Source: Apiospora phragmitis (Eukaryota > Ascomycota > Sordariomycetes > Amphisphaeriales > Apiosporaceae). From it: 64,000 nucleotides of DNA. This document shows positions 37,465 to 50,496 of the stretch, in pieces (the stretch's first letter is position 1; the number at the start of each line of letters is the position of its first letter). The stretch covers positions 1,426,001-1,490,000 of the forward strand of contig JAQQWL010000007.1 in NCBI GenBank assembly GCA_038363925.1, in the 5' to 3' direction. The notes below the pieces were generated by a model that searched no databases, was not told the origin of the DNA, and worked only from the letters and a program-made list of their open reading frames with translations. A program made the position numbers and the translations under genes.

Positions 37465-39414
37465 CAGACTTTTCTGCTTGCTCGCCACCGGAAAAGTTGA
37501 TTTGTAAGATATGTAGCCAAAAGAAGACGTAACGTGTAAAACATGCGGCTGTGTTTCAACCTTTTTTTTCTGATAGAAAGAAGATAGGCGCCTTTGTCCT
37601 TGTATGCGACGCTGTTCCACCTTCCGACCTTGTTTATTAACCCTGCCGGGTCCGCCCACCCATGTTGCCATCATCCGGATTCGAGCTGCCGCTTTGGTTT
37701 GGTCTTTGTACGTACATCCATCATCTCACTCACACATACATACCTACATACCCAAACACCACCGTCATTGCCACTACATACGGAGAAAAATGCAGAAACC
37801 GACGATCTGATACTCGTTTCGTTCAGGTGTCGTTCATGCCCAGAGTCGTAAACGCTCGTGTACATATTCCTTCCCAATTCCCACAGGCCCAGGTGGGTAA
37901 AATGCGACAGTGTAAATAAGTAAGTATATCAGTATAAACAGAAACAGCCAGTGGCAGTAACAAGAGTTGCGAGAAAGCTCCTGCGGAAACGGAAAGGGAA
38001 TGAAGAAGCGAGAAACCGAACCCCCTGGTTGCGTAGTCTAATCGTCAAACGTGGTACACACAGTACAGAAATCCGGGGTCAGTCAGGCAAAGGCGAGAGA
38101 GGGTTCTTTTGGGCCTGAAAGTGTGAATAAGGGAAGGGCGACCCTGGGAGGGTAGGGTAGGCAGCGTCTCCAGCTGGTGTTTCTCCTCGCGCCTTGTTTG
38201 ATACAATTAGTCGCAGGCTACACCCTTTATTAACTAATAGCTGCAGAAGCTGGCCGTTTGTCCAGATGCCCAAATGGTGGGGATGTCATATATCGTAAGC
38301 AGGAGACTGACTCGTGTCCCGGCAGTCTGGCATGCCATATTGATTCAAGATTCGACAATGCATGGATGCACTTCATCTATATTGGATTTGCGACGTACTT
38401 CGGTCCCAGGTCCCGGCTAGGGAGTTTAACAGTGCAGTTGAGGACGGATCTGTCCACCTTAAGACACGCGGATGGAGCTGGTTTGGACTGTACTTCAAGA
38501 GGCTACTCCCTAGGAAACCTGAAACTCGGGTGCGCCATGGTCGGCAGCAAAGATACATAGAAGTTCGGTGATTCCGCAGACTGATGAGGACGCTGTGGTA
38601 GTCCGAGTATCCGCGCGTATGACTCCGGAAAAATAAATGTAGTTCGTGTCAGCTCACGCAACAATCAGCAATGTGTTACGGTTGCCGTCCCCTAAGCCGT
38701 AGTCCGTGCACTGGCCAGTGTTGAGCCAGACTATCGAAAGATCGACGTGAATTCATAATGCAATGGACCGTTCTCCAGGTTCTGCCAGGTTCTGAAAATA
38801 GCTTGCCCAGACCCTTGTTCCTTCACCACGCATGCCACCTTAGAAGAAACACAGGAATGCAACCGCAACCGATTTGTAAGAATGGTGTAATAGCTCTCGC
38901 CAATCCCACCAACTGCGTTCACCTGATACGTTATGTATCAATCAATGTGTTGTCCTTGACATTGCTGCATATGCAATCAAACCAAACGTAGTATCTGAAA
39001 TGCAGATCGTAGAATGATCCTCTCGAGAATACGATCTTCTCAAAGTACCTCTTCCGTCTCGGGCCGGGTACCCTTTTGCTCCAAAGCACCAAACAGGATT
39101 GTAGTATCGGTGTAAGGTGTTAATCCCCTTGGCTGTGAGGGGACACATCCGTGATTTGTAGCTACAGCTGCCACCCAAGTTCTGGTCGAAACGAAGCAGT
39201 CGCCAGTGTGGCGATGGTAGGATGTAGCAGCGGTTTCGCTAGACTGCAAATTCTTTCGTCGCAGGAGTACTGCCCCGAGATTTGGCAGTGCCGTATTAGT
39301 TGTGCGCAAGTATCGGTTAGATTTAGGGGTCGGCACTGGTTGTGACCAGACCATCAGGATCTCCGAGCTTAAACCCATACAGAGTAATCGCTCATGAGTT
39401 GCCGTGGGTGCAAT

Positions 39415-40301
39415 CTAAGCGCAGGTTTCCAACATCTTGTCCAGTACACCCTTGAGTGTATCGTTCTCGAGTGCTGCAGCTACTCTTTCTTTGTCGGCCA
39501 GCTGCTTGTTGACCTGATCGTCTTGGCTGTGGGATCCCTCCTTAATCACGACGTCAACGCGGTAATTGGGCGGCAGTGCCTGCTCGAGACGAACCCGGAC
39601 ACCCAGGCCTAGAACGGTTGCCAGTGAACAATGCGTTATGGTAGGAGTAACCTTCACGAGCACCCGTCTAAGTGCATTGGGATCACAGGATGCTGAAGGG
39701 GGTGGGGTGATTCCCACGTCAGGTAGATTGACGACTGCCAATTGACCAAGAGATATGGGATGCTCTGGATCGGTAATATTCGATATCAGATCTGATCATT
39801 ATTAGCTGTTTGATCTTCACCTAGCAGCAGGTGTGTGTGTGTGCGCGCGCGAGCCTGTATGCGTGCCAGGCAGTGCCGACACACATGATGAGGACATGAC
39901 GATAAAATAGGGACTCGATATGCAACGATGGGTAGTAGAGTGTATGGGCATCTGCAGGTCAGAGATCCCTGGGACAGTGCAGTACATCTTGGCTGAGCCC
40001 CCAGCGACAAGGAGATGAGACGAACGGCGATGGATGCGTGCAAGATGCGAGAATAGCAAAATGAACTTACCGTAGATCTCTGCTCATCTATGGGCTCCTC
40101 GACGAAATCATCATCGCTCTCCGTGCCATCCGACCATGACACATCACAAAAGGGGTCTGATAGAAACAGTGGCCTGCGCGACACGGCATCTGCAAACTTG
40201 GCATCATCAACGCTGACCGGCGTCTTTCTCTTCTTGATTTGCCTCGTGGGCAATTCAGATGCCGTCAGAATGGTGGGGTTTGCGTTGTCCTTGTTATCCA
40301 T
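39415..40301 (-). CDS. cia2: Cia2/MIP18-family cytosolic Fe-S targeting factor
   Basis: Exons on minus 40301-40071 and 39791-39415 encode about 202 residues. The C-terminal MIP18 (DUF59) domain is clear: DLISNITDPEHPISLGQL, VVNLPDVGI, PTITHCSLATVLGLGVRVRL (with the conserved reactive Cys), QVNKQLADKERVAAALEN and the terminal METCA. The N-terminus is hydrophilic and acidic. Cia2 works with Cia1 and Mms19 to deliver Fe-S clusters to cytosolic and nuclear proteins such as DNA polymerases and helicases. The frame breaks at the end of exon 1, where one C is missing at 40080 on the plus strand (expected DEQEIYD). The 279-base intron contains an alternating GT/GC tract. The start is the first ATG in frame with the conserved region. 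Confidence 0.93.
39832..39851. repeat. Alternating purine-pyrimidine (GT/CG) tract in the cia2 intron
   Basis: A TG repeat running into a CG repeat. Such tracts can adopt Z-DNA and vary in length between strains. It lies within intron 1 of cia2, not in coding sequence. Confidence 0.7.
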
Positions 40302-42459
40302 GGCGGGGTTCGTTCTGCTCCTGCTCTTGCTTCTGTTTCTTGTCTGAGGAACCACAGACTGCAGGCGCTCTGTTTCAAAGAGGTGTGACAAGCGAAGAGA
40401 CAGCTGCAGACTTGTGATGCGATGGTTTCTTCTTTTCTTATTCTTATTCTTCTTTTGTCCTCAATAGGACTGTGATGGGGAAGATAGACTTGGGCGGCAA
40501 CGGGATTTGACAAGCTGCCTCAGAGGTAATTGCCACTGCAGGCTGAGATAGGCACTTTACCACTGAAGCCAGCCGTTATCGCTGGACTCGGACCGGTGTT
40601 AGTCCGTCGCTCGCACAGCGGCACCTGCCCCGGTTACCAATCGGCCTGCCGACCTGTTCTCTCATGATGCAAGTGTCTGTATTCTATGTATCGATAATGT
40701 GGATTGTTACCTTGGGCTCTTCCCTATTCATCCGGGCATGCTCCTTCAGGGGCATCCAATATCTCTATGCACCCTTGCCTCCTCCCTACCTGAGACATGG
40801 CAAATTCCATGTGTGTGAATCCCGAGGTTCTGTACCTCGTGTGTACTGCTGTGGTAACCTAATTGGAGCGAGCTATGCTTAACTACTGTATACTAAAATC
40901 CCTAACCCACCACAGGTACTACTGATGGAAGATCTTTTACCATACAAAGAGTCACATTGGCTCTTCAGCCCTGACTCTCGGGTTCTGTCTCGGGGAGCGA
41001 CCCCTCTATGCATTGCAATGCCCCGCTGCCGCTGAACTATGTCAAAACGAATTGGGAAGTGCTCATCTTGTTCCTCATCTTGTTCGTGTCCCTAAGAAAG
41101 TTAATGGGAAGCTGGAAGGCGTGTACGTATTTTCGAGGTTCTATTAGAGATCAGAGGAAAATTCATGCGAGCCCACCTTTTGAGGCTGATAGTTGATGTT
41201 CACAGGGGTTTGGTCAACCACACCAAACCTGATGTGTAGCGTTCACGAGGTTAGCGATTACAGTGTCGCGCTCAAGAGTAGAAGCACAGCCTTGCTTGGG
41301 TAATTAATTTTCCCGCTGATCGTCGTTGGGATGGTGGCTATGTGTCCAGGAGGCAAGTAAAGGCAGATGCCGTGCATGAAATCATCTTCCGCCCACCCCT
41401 TGCATGGAAGCACTGGAGAAGCTACCGAAGCACTTGTGAAATTGAGTTTCGGTTGGTTCACGATACCCTCTTTAATAAGGCTAACAAACAACACGCAAGA
41501 GGGTAAACCGGCCGAGCCAGGCTGGATCTGTCCTTGCTGTCCGATCCCGTCCCCGGGCCCAACTGCTCTCCAGGTACCAGCCGGCCCATCACGGCCACCA
41601 TTACTCGATATAGCCAGTTTGGACCACAAGGCCCGGCATACCCCGGGTTAAGCTCCAACAAACAGCTTCCTCCCGTTGCCTGCTTCGATCCCCCATATTT
41701 TGTTACTGCATGTAACAACGCCTTGTGCGTAATTCTAATTCTCAATGTTCCCACAGGTAGCATAGAAGCCCTAATAAAGGGGGTGTCGGCATCGACCGGC
41801 CGAGTGATTGTTATTAGCTCCGCTGCTATGGTAGCAGTAGTATGTAGTAGTAGTATGATCAGACACATGATGTTGCTTAAAACTGTGCATTCGATATTAC
41901 TGCTCGACACAACACCATACCAAAAGGAACGCGATGGGGAAACTTATCAGTCATAGAGCTAAGAAATCCCACCCAAGCTTAATCGCAAATGTGTACAAGT
42001 TGGTAATGTACGTGCCCCTGCTTCCAAGACGCCTTGATCAACAGGAATAATACTTGCCTAGGTAAGCATACCGTGATAAGTGATGCTGCTTGGTAACCAA
42101 CATCGTTACATACTGTAGCTAGCCTATGACTGACTACCTGGACTGGACTGTTGTCAGCCAATTGCTGATACAGTCGTCATGTTTGTGGGTTGGCCTAACT
42201 GTATCTGTTTCCAATTGCATACAAATGCACCAGAGACCACCATTTCCCTAAAGTAGATTTGTGTGAAGTGGTCGGTGAGAGCAGTGAGGTCAAAAGCCGC
42301 CTCCTGCTCTCCATCGACTTCTCACGGGACAAGGTATACAATGAGGAGTAAGGAGCTCCCCAGCAGTTTCGGCCGACGGTGGCTGGCAGGTTGCAACAAG
42401 AAGTCTGGCATGTGATGGAGAAACGCCAAGGCGGAGACCGTTGATACACACATACATCT

Positions 42460-42508
42460 GCCTTTTCTTTTTTCTTTTCTTTTTTCTTTTCTTTTTCTTC
42501 TTTCTTCC
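42460..42508. repeat. Polypyrimidine (CT-rich) tract
   Basis: Repeated units of the CTTTTCTTTTTT type on the plus strand. This is low-complexity sequence with no coding role seen. Confidence 0.7.
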
Positions 42509-45500
42509 AACGCTCTGGCTGGCTAGATTCCATTGTGTAGCCAGCATTCGTCACAGCTGAGCGACTTTCATTGCTGGAAGATTTGCCCTGGCCACACGCG
42601 CCATCCTACCATCCTACCACCCCTGCAGGAGACGAGCAGGGATGCCCAAGCAGCTTGGCAGGAACAACAGGGCTCCGGACTTCCTGGAACTCCAGGCGGC
42701 CAGGATGCTGTGCCTGATGCGAGATCAGTGATTGACTTGCTCAAGAGATGATGCCGAAAAGGTCCAAGTACACCGAAGAAGAGCCAGCGACTGCATATGC
42801 AGGTGCCAATGTGGCAATTTGCAAAGCACTAAGCGTATACACACATATCTAAGGTATGTGTACCTCGAAGCAGCGGTTCTCCTTATTTAACGGAGTATGA
42901 CGGCACACCCCGGCAGCAGGTTGGAGGCTCCTGGCTGGTGTGTGCTGCAGTACCTTATCTTGCTTATTCACAAAGGATTGCTCATGATGGGCGATGTCGT
43001 ATTGCTGTGACCATTAATGGCTGTCGGATGTAGCTCCGCGGCGATTATGGTTCGTAAATTATTCTACTTCTAAAAATACAGAAAGAACAAGAGCAGGCGA
43101 GTATCAGCTTCAAGGGAGGATGTTTTTGCCTGGGTGGCAGGTACAGTGAACTGCCCAGCTTCTCTGTTAGATCCTCTTAAGGGCAAAAGTACCGCTGCAC
43201 ATTCATTTGTAATCCCTATGCCAACCAGCCTCCTGCTTAAAAGCCGGATGGATGAGATAGACTGTCTGGTATGGGAACGGGGTCGAGATGCTACAAGTAA
43301 GTGCCCCACCGCACAATCCATCTACCCCTAGATAGTGTCTCGTCCAGAACCAACAATTCGATGTTGATGGATACATAGGTCAACGGTGCCAAGCGAGACA
43401 GCAGCACGACTCGGATTACCAACGGAAAGGGACCTGCCTGTGTCGGGCTAGGGGAGATTATAGTGTCATAATCAGCATGCCTCCCACGATGCAGTAGATT
43501 ACCGAACACCAAGTCGTGGGTGGTTTTTGAAGTCAACTCCTGATACATATGAGAGTCCTACCGTTGACGTTGACGTACATGTATGTAAAATCTGCATTCG
43601 AGTCAGATAACAAACCACCAGCCGACTGATCAAAAGTAACATCAAAAGTGACAGATCGTCACGTAATTGCTAGGTAGTTTCTTCTTCAACCACCTACACC
43701 TAAATCCGATTCTCGCGGCCTCTGCGTACAGCATTGAACACCTCATTAGACTACACCCAGCCGAAGGACGCCTCGTTTATTAGCCCGCGGTACGGATCCG
43801 AACGTTTCAGCGGTCGGGGAAAGTGCATGGCACTGTGTTTGATTAGAGGATTACTGTATTTACTCGGAAGCCATGACAGCACTGTGCACTATTACCCAAG
43901 AGCCCGGTTGGCTTGGGGAATCGTCGGTAAAAAAAAAGTAAAAAAAAGAAAGAAAAAAGCAGACCAGATACTTGCCCCAAGGGAGGTTAATGGCCCTCAG
44001 TAGCTGAAAGCACATACCTACAGTACAGGCTACACTGCTTGCAGGCAGTACTAGAAAATCTTCAAACAACACATTGGACGGTCCCAACACGCCATTGTGG
44101 GGTCGTCCCAAGTCAAGCGCCATCGTTTGACACTTGCTTTTACCCGTCCACCATCCAAGTGTCGTTGGACCAGACTAGACGACAGAGACTGACAGGGGCT
44201 AAGTTCGTCCAAGATTGGGGATGGCAGTTCGATTTGATGCATGTACATGCCATGCCATGTATCAATCAATGCATGTCTCTCAAATCAGACTCGGCTTGGC
44301 CTGGATTTACGCGCGGGGCTTCGACTCGACTGCAACTTCCTACCTGCAGGCATACATCTATCAAATCCACGTCTCTTTATATGTCCCACGGATTGATGCG
44401 CTGCACGATCATCAACGTCGACGGACCATGCTCGACAGGTAAAGTGGTGCATAAGGCTTACCCAAGGGAAACAAGCCATTGATGGATGGATGCTTGTTGG
44501 ATCGAGTTGACGAAACCCAAAGCTAATAATAACATACTTCCTATGCCGAGGCACGCACCTTGCATATACCGACGTCTACAGTACCCGTCGAGCAGGATTC
44601 ACAGCTCATTAGGCCTATATATTACTGCGGAAGTGTAATTATCCCTGAATTAATGCAGTGTGCCAAGAGGCATCGCTCAATCAGCTGGAAGCCCACAGAA
44701 CCCACACTGATCAGGGGGCTTTTCTTGTCCAGACGGACTCCTGCGAGTGCCACACAGCAGCAGATTTGAGTCGGTCCGCCTCCGCACACATACCTTTTTC
44801 TGATCTATCCCTTGTCAATCAGCAGCGGCTCAACCCTCTTACGTCCATGGCCAGGTGCCAGGCCCCTTAAACCCCTACCCTTACCACCCCTACCTCAGTA
44901 AACCCCTGAAGAAGAGGAAGGAGAGGGCAAGAGGAAAGGATGCTTGTACTTCCGAGGTACCTGTTTTGATTCATCCCATTCCGACGTCTCCTGTCATCAT
45001 CGCCAGGGCTGGACTGGGCTGAGATGACGGTCTCCCACCCCACACTGCACTTGTCGTGGACCTGCTGCACTGCCGCCCATAAGAAGCAAAAGAAAGATGA
45101 AGAGAGACTGGACATTCCACTGGCTGCGCAAACCCTGATCTCCAACTAGACCGTTTCATTCTATATCAGAGTTATTATGAAGATAACCAGCTTTCATGCC
45201 CAGCACGCGCTCTGCAGTGTCAAGTGCTGCAAGGGTTGCAACAAGATAATCTTCGACTCTCATCTCTCGGGCTCACACACGCTCATAGCCCCCTGGGTCG
45301 CAGACATGACATTGCCATGCATCTCACAGGATTTCGCGGTGCCATGTCGAATTCCCGGAACAAGGAGCAGGAGAAGCAATAACACAGCATATATTAAAAG
45401 GGACGGCTCAGCACCGTTGATATTTACATGGTAGTCGTAGTATTATTGCTGTTATTATCATCCTCACCTTGCGAGCTACGAGAGTACAGCACAGCATACT

Positions 45501-46021
45501 CGCGTGTGGTTTCTTGCATAGATGCGCCTCTCTTAAGTCATTTTGTCGCTTGCTGGAGTACTAGGTTGCCCCTAGCCAGTGCCGCCGTTTACCGGTAGAC
45601 GGGGTCATCACGCGGTGCCTGGCGTGAAGGCAAGACTCTAGCGAACATTCTTTACTTCTTCTATGCAAGCCTTGGTCAGTGTGATTGGCAATACCACGCA
45701 ACTTCAGGCTTTTTTTTAACCTTGCCTTTGCATATTAGGTGTTGGTTTTCCATCCCATCCCATAAGACACCAAACGCACCCTGCCATATCCGTCGGCTAC
45801 ATGCATACCTGCATATATATTTACGACTGATATCACTTCCACTTGAACCCTCTGTACGAGCGACCTTTTTGGGCTTGAAGAGACACGAACGAGAGGAAGG
45901 TAATAGCGAGAGACCGAGACAGAAACAACAACAAGACCGCAGACGACAAGACTGACGGACGGACAGACCTAGCAGCCCAGTCGGTGCCAAATACCTGCCT
46001 AGCCATCCGATCCGTCCCTTC

Positions 46022-46285
46022 ATGCTCCTCAGCTTTAGGCTAGCCTATTTTCTGCTCAGAATCAGAGAAAGAACCTGGTCGATCGCTCCACACGACTGGA
46101 GCCTCGCCGCCATCCAAACCGAATCCATACCTGCTATACTGGGGGGTTTACAAGCTGGGCCAACCCTGCCAGTCTCCCCCTTCGTCGGTTGGCGCCATCC
46201 CCATTCTTCGGACCAGTTCATAATAAGGGACCGCTATCCCCTCACTGCCACTGGGCGTCGGCTTTTCCCACTACCGATAAGGTAA
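46022..46285 (+). other. Candidate upstream ORF in the leader of the Zn2Cys6 gene
   Basis: An 87-codon ATG-initiated frame (ATG at 46022) ends about 380 bases before the main start. A second, 30-codon one lies at 46495-46587. Neither resembles a known protein. If the transcript starts upstream of them they would reduce translation of the transcription factor. The transcription start is unknown. Confidence 0.3.
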
Positions 46286-46666
46286 AGATCCAGCTGTTTC
46301 TGGTCTTTCAACGTCTCTCTTAACCTTTACCTGCACTTTTTGGCTGGCAGCTTGCTTATAAGGAGAGGAAAACGTTGGATATTGTGGCTTGCGAAGCGAC
46401 CCTGCTCCCTGGAATTGACTTTCGAACTGCCGTGGCATATGCCGCCGCCGCCGCCACCACCACCACCACGATCGTTACACAACTCTATTCGTCAATGACA
46501 ACGGCTCAGCATCAACTGGCCCACGACTTTGCGACAACGCCATTCTTATCACCACTACTGTCGCTACGACTCTCGCTACTGCTATAACGACACATTGCAC
46601 GCACGGCTTTGCATGCACCTGTTCACCTTTCAGTCTTAGCAACGAGGAGCAACCAGTCTATCCAAG

Positions 46667-49600
46667 ATGAACGAAGGAGCCATGTCAAATGACCCCTCGG
46701 TTCGGCGGCTTCTGCCTCAGAACTCGCATCTGGGTCAATTCTCTTTTGCGCCGCAGAACTACCAACAGCCACGCGAAACACAAAAGAGTGCGCTTCACTC
46801 CGTCCCTCCCCTTCAGGCTCCCAGCCTGTGGACGTCATCATATCTAACATGGGTGTCGCAGATTATGTTTTCGTCGATGAGCACAACCGCCACAAACGGC
46901 TTAAAGGTGAGAGCTCATGTCGTCCCATTGAATGTGACCATTGTTTACTGACACGGTTTACGTAGTAATGAGGTATGATACATAGCGGATCATGAATATG
47001 CAGCAATGCTTGGTGTTTTTACTAATACGTTGCATGAAGGGCATGTGAGGGGTGCCGCAGAAGGAAGATCAAATGCGATGCAGCAACCACAAATACATGG
47101 CCTTGCTCTGCTTGCATCCGCCTCAAGCTACACTGCGTGCGGCCAATGGACAGTATGAGGGAGGGCCGGACTCACAGGCCTACGAGCAATCGCCTACCGA
47201 CTACGACCAAGGCTTCAGACAGCAAATGCCCATGCAACAGCAACCCATGATGGGAGGTCAACCCAAGGTCGCCATGTATAGCGGCCAAGCACCTTACGCC
47301 GAGGCGCAGGATGTGTATCAGTCGGTACCATACGGCACCCATTCGGCTGCCCAGCCTGGCATGCATTATACTACAATGACGCCTGGCACTGGCGTCATGG
47401 ACCAGTCGTATGCACCATCCAGCGTCTTCCCGACACCTCCGATGCAGCACCATGCAGGTCCTCACTCTGAACCGTCGCCAGAATCGTATACCACCCAAGA
47501 TCAGTATGCGCAGTCTGACCTAGCGGATCTTCTCGGTTCGCTTAAGATGGATGCCAGGGGCACCGGTAAGTATACGCCAAATCGGCAGATTGAGTTAGCA
47601 TGGATACTGATTTCTGGGAAGCTCCGTACCTCAACATAAAAAAGTCCATCAAGAACCTGAGGGAAGAAGAGCCGGTTGTAGAGGACGAACCAGACGACTT
47701 CAGCGAGGCGCTGCCATCGATGACCTCTGTACCAGGCTCCAAGATCCGGATCCCGCCAGAGTTGATGCCGGACGAGGAGACGATTCTGCACTACTTCGAC
47801 TTGTATTTCGCCAACGTCCATCCTTATGTGCCTGTGCTCAACAAATCGCAACTTATGCAGCAATGGCATACGGACAGGCAGTCCATCTCCCCTCTTGTAC
47901 TGGAGGCGATCTTTGCTGTGGCGGGCCGCTTGGCTGATGAGCCAGCCCAAGGTCAACAGTGGATTGCGCTAGCTTCAAGTAAGTTGCGCCAAAGGGGAAG
48001 CTCTCGGTTGACCTCTTGAGACTAATCAAGTATAGAACACGCCGATTCGTTCATGGACGTACCGCGACTCAGCACCCTACAGGCTCTCCTGATTATCCTC
48101 AAAGCCCGTGAAGCCCAACCGAAGCGGGGGTATTATTACCGATCCTGGGTGTCCATAGTCAACTGCATTACTATGGCCAAAGATTTGGGTCTCGACGAGC
48201 ATTATGAGGACCATCAAGCAGGAAGACACTGTGATGAAACACCGGCAGAATGCGTCACGAAAACTCGTATTTGGCAGACTGTCTTCATCTGCGAATTGAT
48301 GATAGGCAGCTCTCAAGGTAAGATAGCCTAGCTCTCGCCGGCGTGTGTTCAATAGGTTCTGATAATTTGCGCAGGCCGTGACGATCTTACGGTGTACCCC
48401 GACACGGTGGACTTCAGTATCCCGCGACATATTCCTGGAGGTGATGGTGCCGAGTACCATGTCACGCGAAATTTCACCTACTTTGCACGCTGCGTCCGCA
48501 ACGTCCGACAAATGAACACCGTCTACAGGAAGATAAAGAGAAGAAAGGATTGGGGTCTTGATCCCGAGTTTATTCAGCTGAACCCGGTAACAAATGCATG
48601 GCTAGCGGACCTCCCAGCTGATCTTGCAATCACGTTTCCTCCGGATGGCTCGCCTCCGTGGATACCCTCGCATTTTATCGGCAACCTGCACTCATATTAC
48701 TATCTTAGCGTGCTCATGCTTCACCGGCCCCAGCTGACATTCCTGGACCCCATGGGCTCGGACGGGCAATGGAAGAACCACATGCTGCTCTCGTATAATT
48801 CCGCAAAACTGCTTTGTCGGATAGAGGAAGCTATGCTGCAGTCTTACGGCCTGAGTGGGCTACAGTGCATGCAGAGGGGCATCAGTTTTACCATCTACGC
48901 CATCCTTACCTGCATTCCTATCTACCTCGTGCGTACTCATCTGTTCTTGTTCTCTGCAGTGTAAGACCCAGCTAACCAATCTTCATATAGGTGGCTTTGA
49001 CCTCGCCGGATCCAGAATTCAGCACCGACGCAAGGGATTACTTTACTCGCCATATGCGCATCATGGAGAAGACCATGGGGTCTTGGCCGATCCCCGAGAT
49101 GGTCAAGCAGATCGAGGCGGTCCGAGAGGCCTTCTCTGCCGACACACGTAAGCCATTCGTACTAAAACCAAGCTTCCCTTACGGCAGTCCATCGATGAGC
49201 CACCAATCGACTCCGCCCCGGGCCAGTTCTTTCAAGCCGCCAATGATCAGGACAAGCCCGTTAGACCAAGGAATGAGCAGCCTTCCAGCATCACAAGCGC
49301 AAGTCAGTTACATCAACCATCCTATAACACCTCCTGTATCCGCGGGCCCTAAAAGCGACTCTCCTGCACAGTCACTCGTTATGATGGCCAACGGCCAAAC
49401 ATCGCAGGCGCCCTCGCACGGGATCCCGATGACCGAGGCTCCGACATGGAACCCTTCACGAATCTTCGAGTAAGTTATACCCCCTTTAGGAGAGTTGTCA
49501 ATGCTCCCAGAGACTAACAATTATCCCTACAGTCAATGGAACTCCACATTTGGTACGCAGCCAGCTCAAAATCAGACCTCAGTGTCCCCGCAAAGCAATT

Positions 49601-49803
49601 CTCTAAGTATTCCCCCATCAGGTGCTCCCGAAATCCCGAATATCCAGGCCAATCCTGCGACGCCCATGTCGGCCGGGCCACACAGTATGCCACCCCAGCA
49701 ATACTCGGCCGCCCCCGTCCAGACTTTTGTCACCCCGGCCATGTGGCAGCAGTCTGTTGCTAGCGTCTACGAAGGTGGCATGAAGAGACACTACGACGCT
49801 TAA
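46667..49803 (+). CDS. Zn2Cys6 transcription factor with fungal-specific regulatory domain
   Basis: Eight exons (46667-46906, 46966-46972, 47040-47565, 47622-47978, 48036-48317, 48375-48928, 48991-49469, 49533-49803) give about 905 residues. The zinc cluster follows CX2CX6CX9CX2CX6C (ACEGCRRRKIKC then CSACIRLKLHC, residues about 85-111), preceded by a basic HNRHKRLKVMR. The fungal-specific middle domain spans about 300-560 (LHYFDLYFANVHPYVPVLNK, WVSIVNCITMAKDLGL). The C-terminus is Pro/Ser/Gln-rich, likely an activation region. Exon 2 is only 7 bases and encodes part of VMR just before the zinc cluster. One C is missing at 46808-46811 and another at 47143-47144. The target genes cannot be inferred from the sequence. 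Confidence 0.92.
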
Positions 49804-50472
49804 ACCGCCCCTTGGCCACACAGTGGATTTTCACTACCCTGGACTCACGAGCGGAAAGTCGACTCGTCCAACCCCTCGATATGATCCTGACTACGACACG
49901 ACAGTTACGACACTTGCACCGGTTTGTCTTTTCGAATAACGCCCATGGAGGCACAGTCTTACAACTCAACCCGCACCTAAGGCCGTCGTATATAGCCTCG
50001 ACATGTTTTGCTTTTTCTCAGATGTACAACAAGCGATTTGGAAGCACCAGTTTGGGAGGGGCAACGAATGAACCTTATCGCATGAAGACCACGACACCAT
50101 ATGTATCCAAATAATGAGCGGTTACATAAAATTGCAGGGAACGGTGAAGGTAGTTTGGTGGGAAAAGCCAAGGTCTTGCTTGGTTGGCATTTCTGGCAAA
50201 GATGGGGATTTTCTTGGGTTTAACAAGAGGCCGGGGGAGCGCGGGGCGGGAGTGGGTTCGGGAAGAGGCTGCTCCAATTCTTGTTCTTTTTTCGTCGTTC
50301 TAGTCTGGCGTTGGAGGTTTTGAAGAAACATGCATTATATCTGGTTTTGCGGGCACAAAGAAGCTATAGCCACACGAAGGGAGATGTGGCTTCAACTCTA
50401 TATACATACATATACTTCACTCTCACGCATATATGTTCATACATACATACACACGACTCGTACGAACTGACG

Positions 50473-50496
50473 AAAAAAAAAAAAAGGGGGGGGGGG
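50473..50496 (+). repeat. A13-G11 homopurine run
   Basis: Thirteen A followed by eleven G. It is low complexity and the length is probably imprecise. Confidence 0.7.

Larger units (their letters stand above)
36776..39414. other. Convergent 2.6-kb intergenic region, snu114 and cia2
   Basis: It holds the two 3' flanks plus unexplained sequence. G-rich runs occur at 36878-36898 (G9-A-G7-A-G3) and 37453-37464 (G12). Small frames (38258-38560 on plus, 39040-39378 on minus) show no family resemblance. Confidence 0.5.
40302..46666. other. 6.4-kb intergenic region upstream of cia2 and the Zn2Cys6 gene
   Basis: The two flanking genes are divergent. No protein gene, tRNA or transposon was recognised. 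A polypyrimidine tract lies at about 42460-42508. The last several hundred bases (from about 45850) are rich in short purine repeats and look like a long 5' leader for the transcription factor, with ATG-initiated upstream ORFs. The size would suit a heavily regulated promoter, but that is inference. Confidence 0.45.

Noticed and set aside
38575..38620. Hammerhead-ribozyme-like core (CTGATGAG followed by a GGAC/GTCC stem)
   Set aside because: The second conserved box (GAAA) is replaced by GAGTA and no flanking helices could be paired around a cleavage site.
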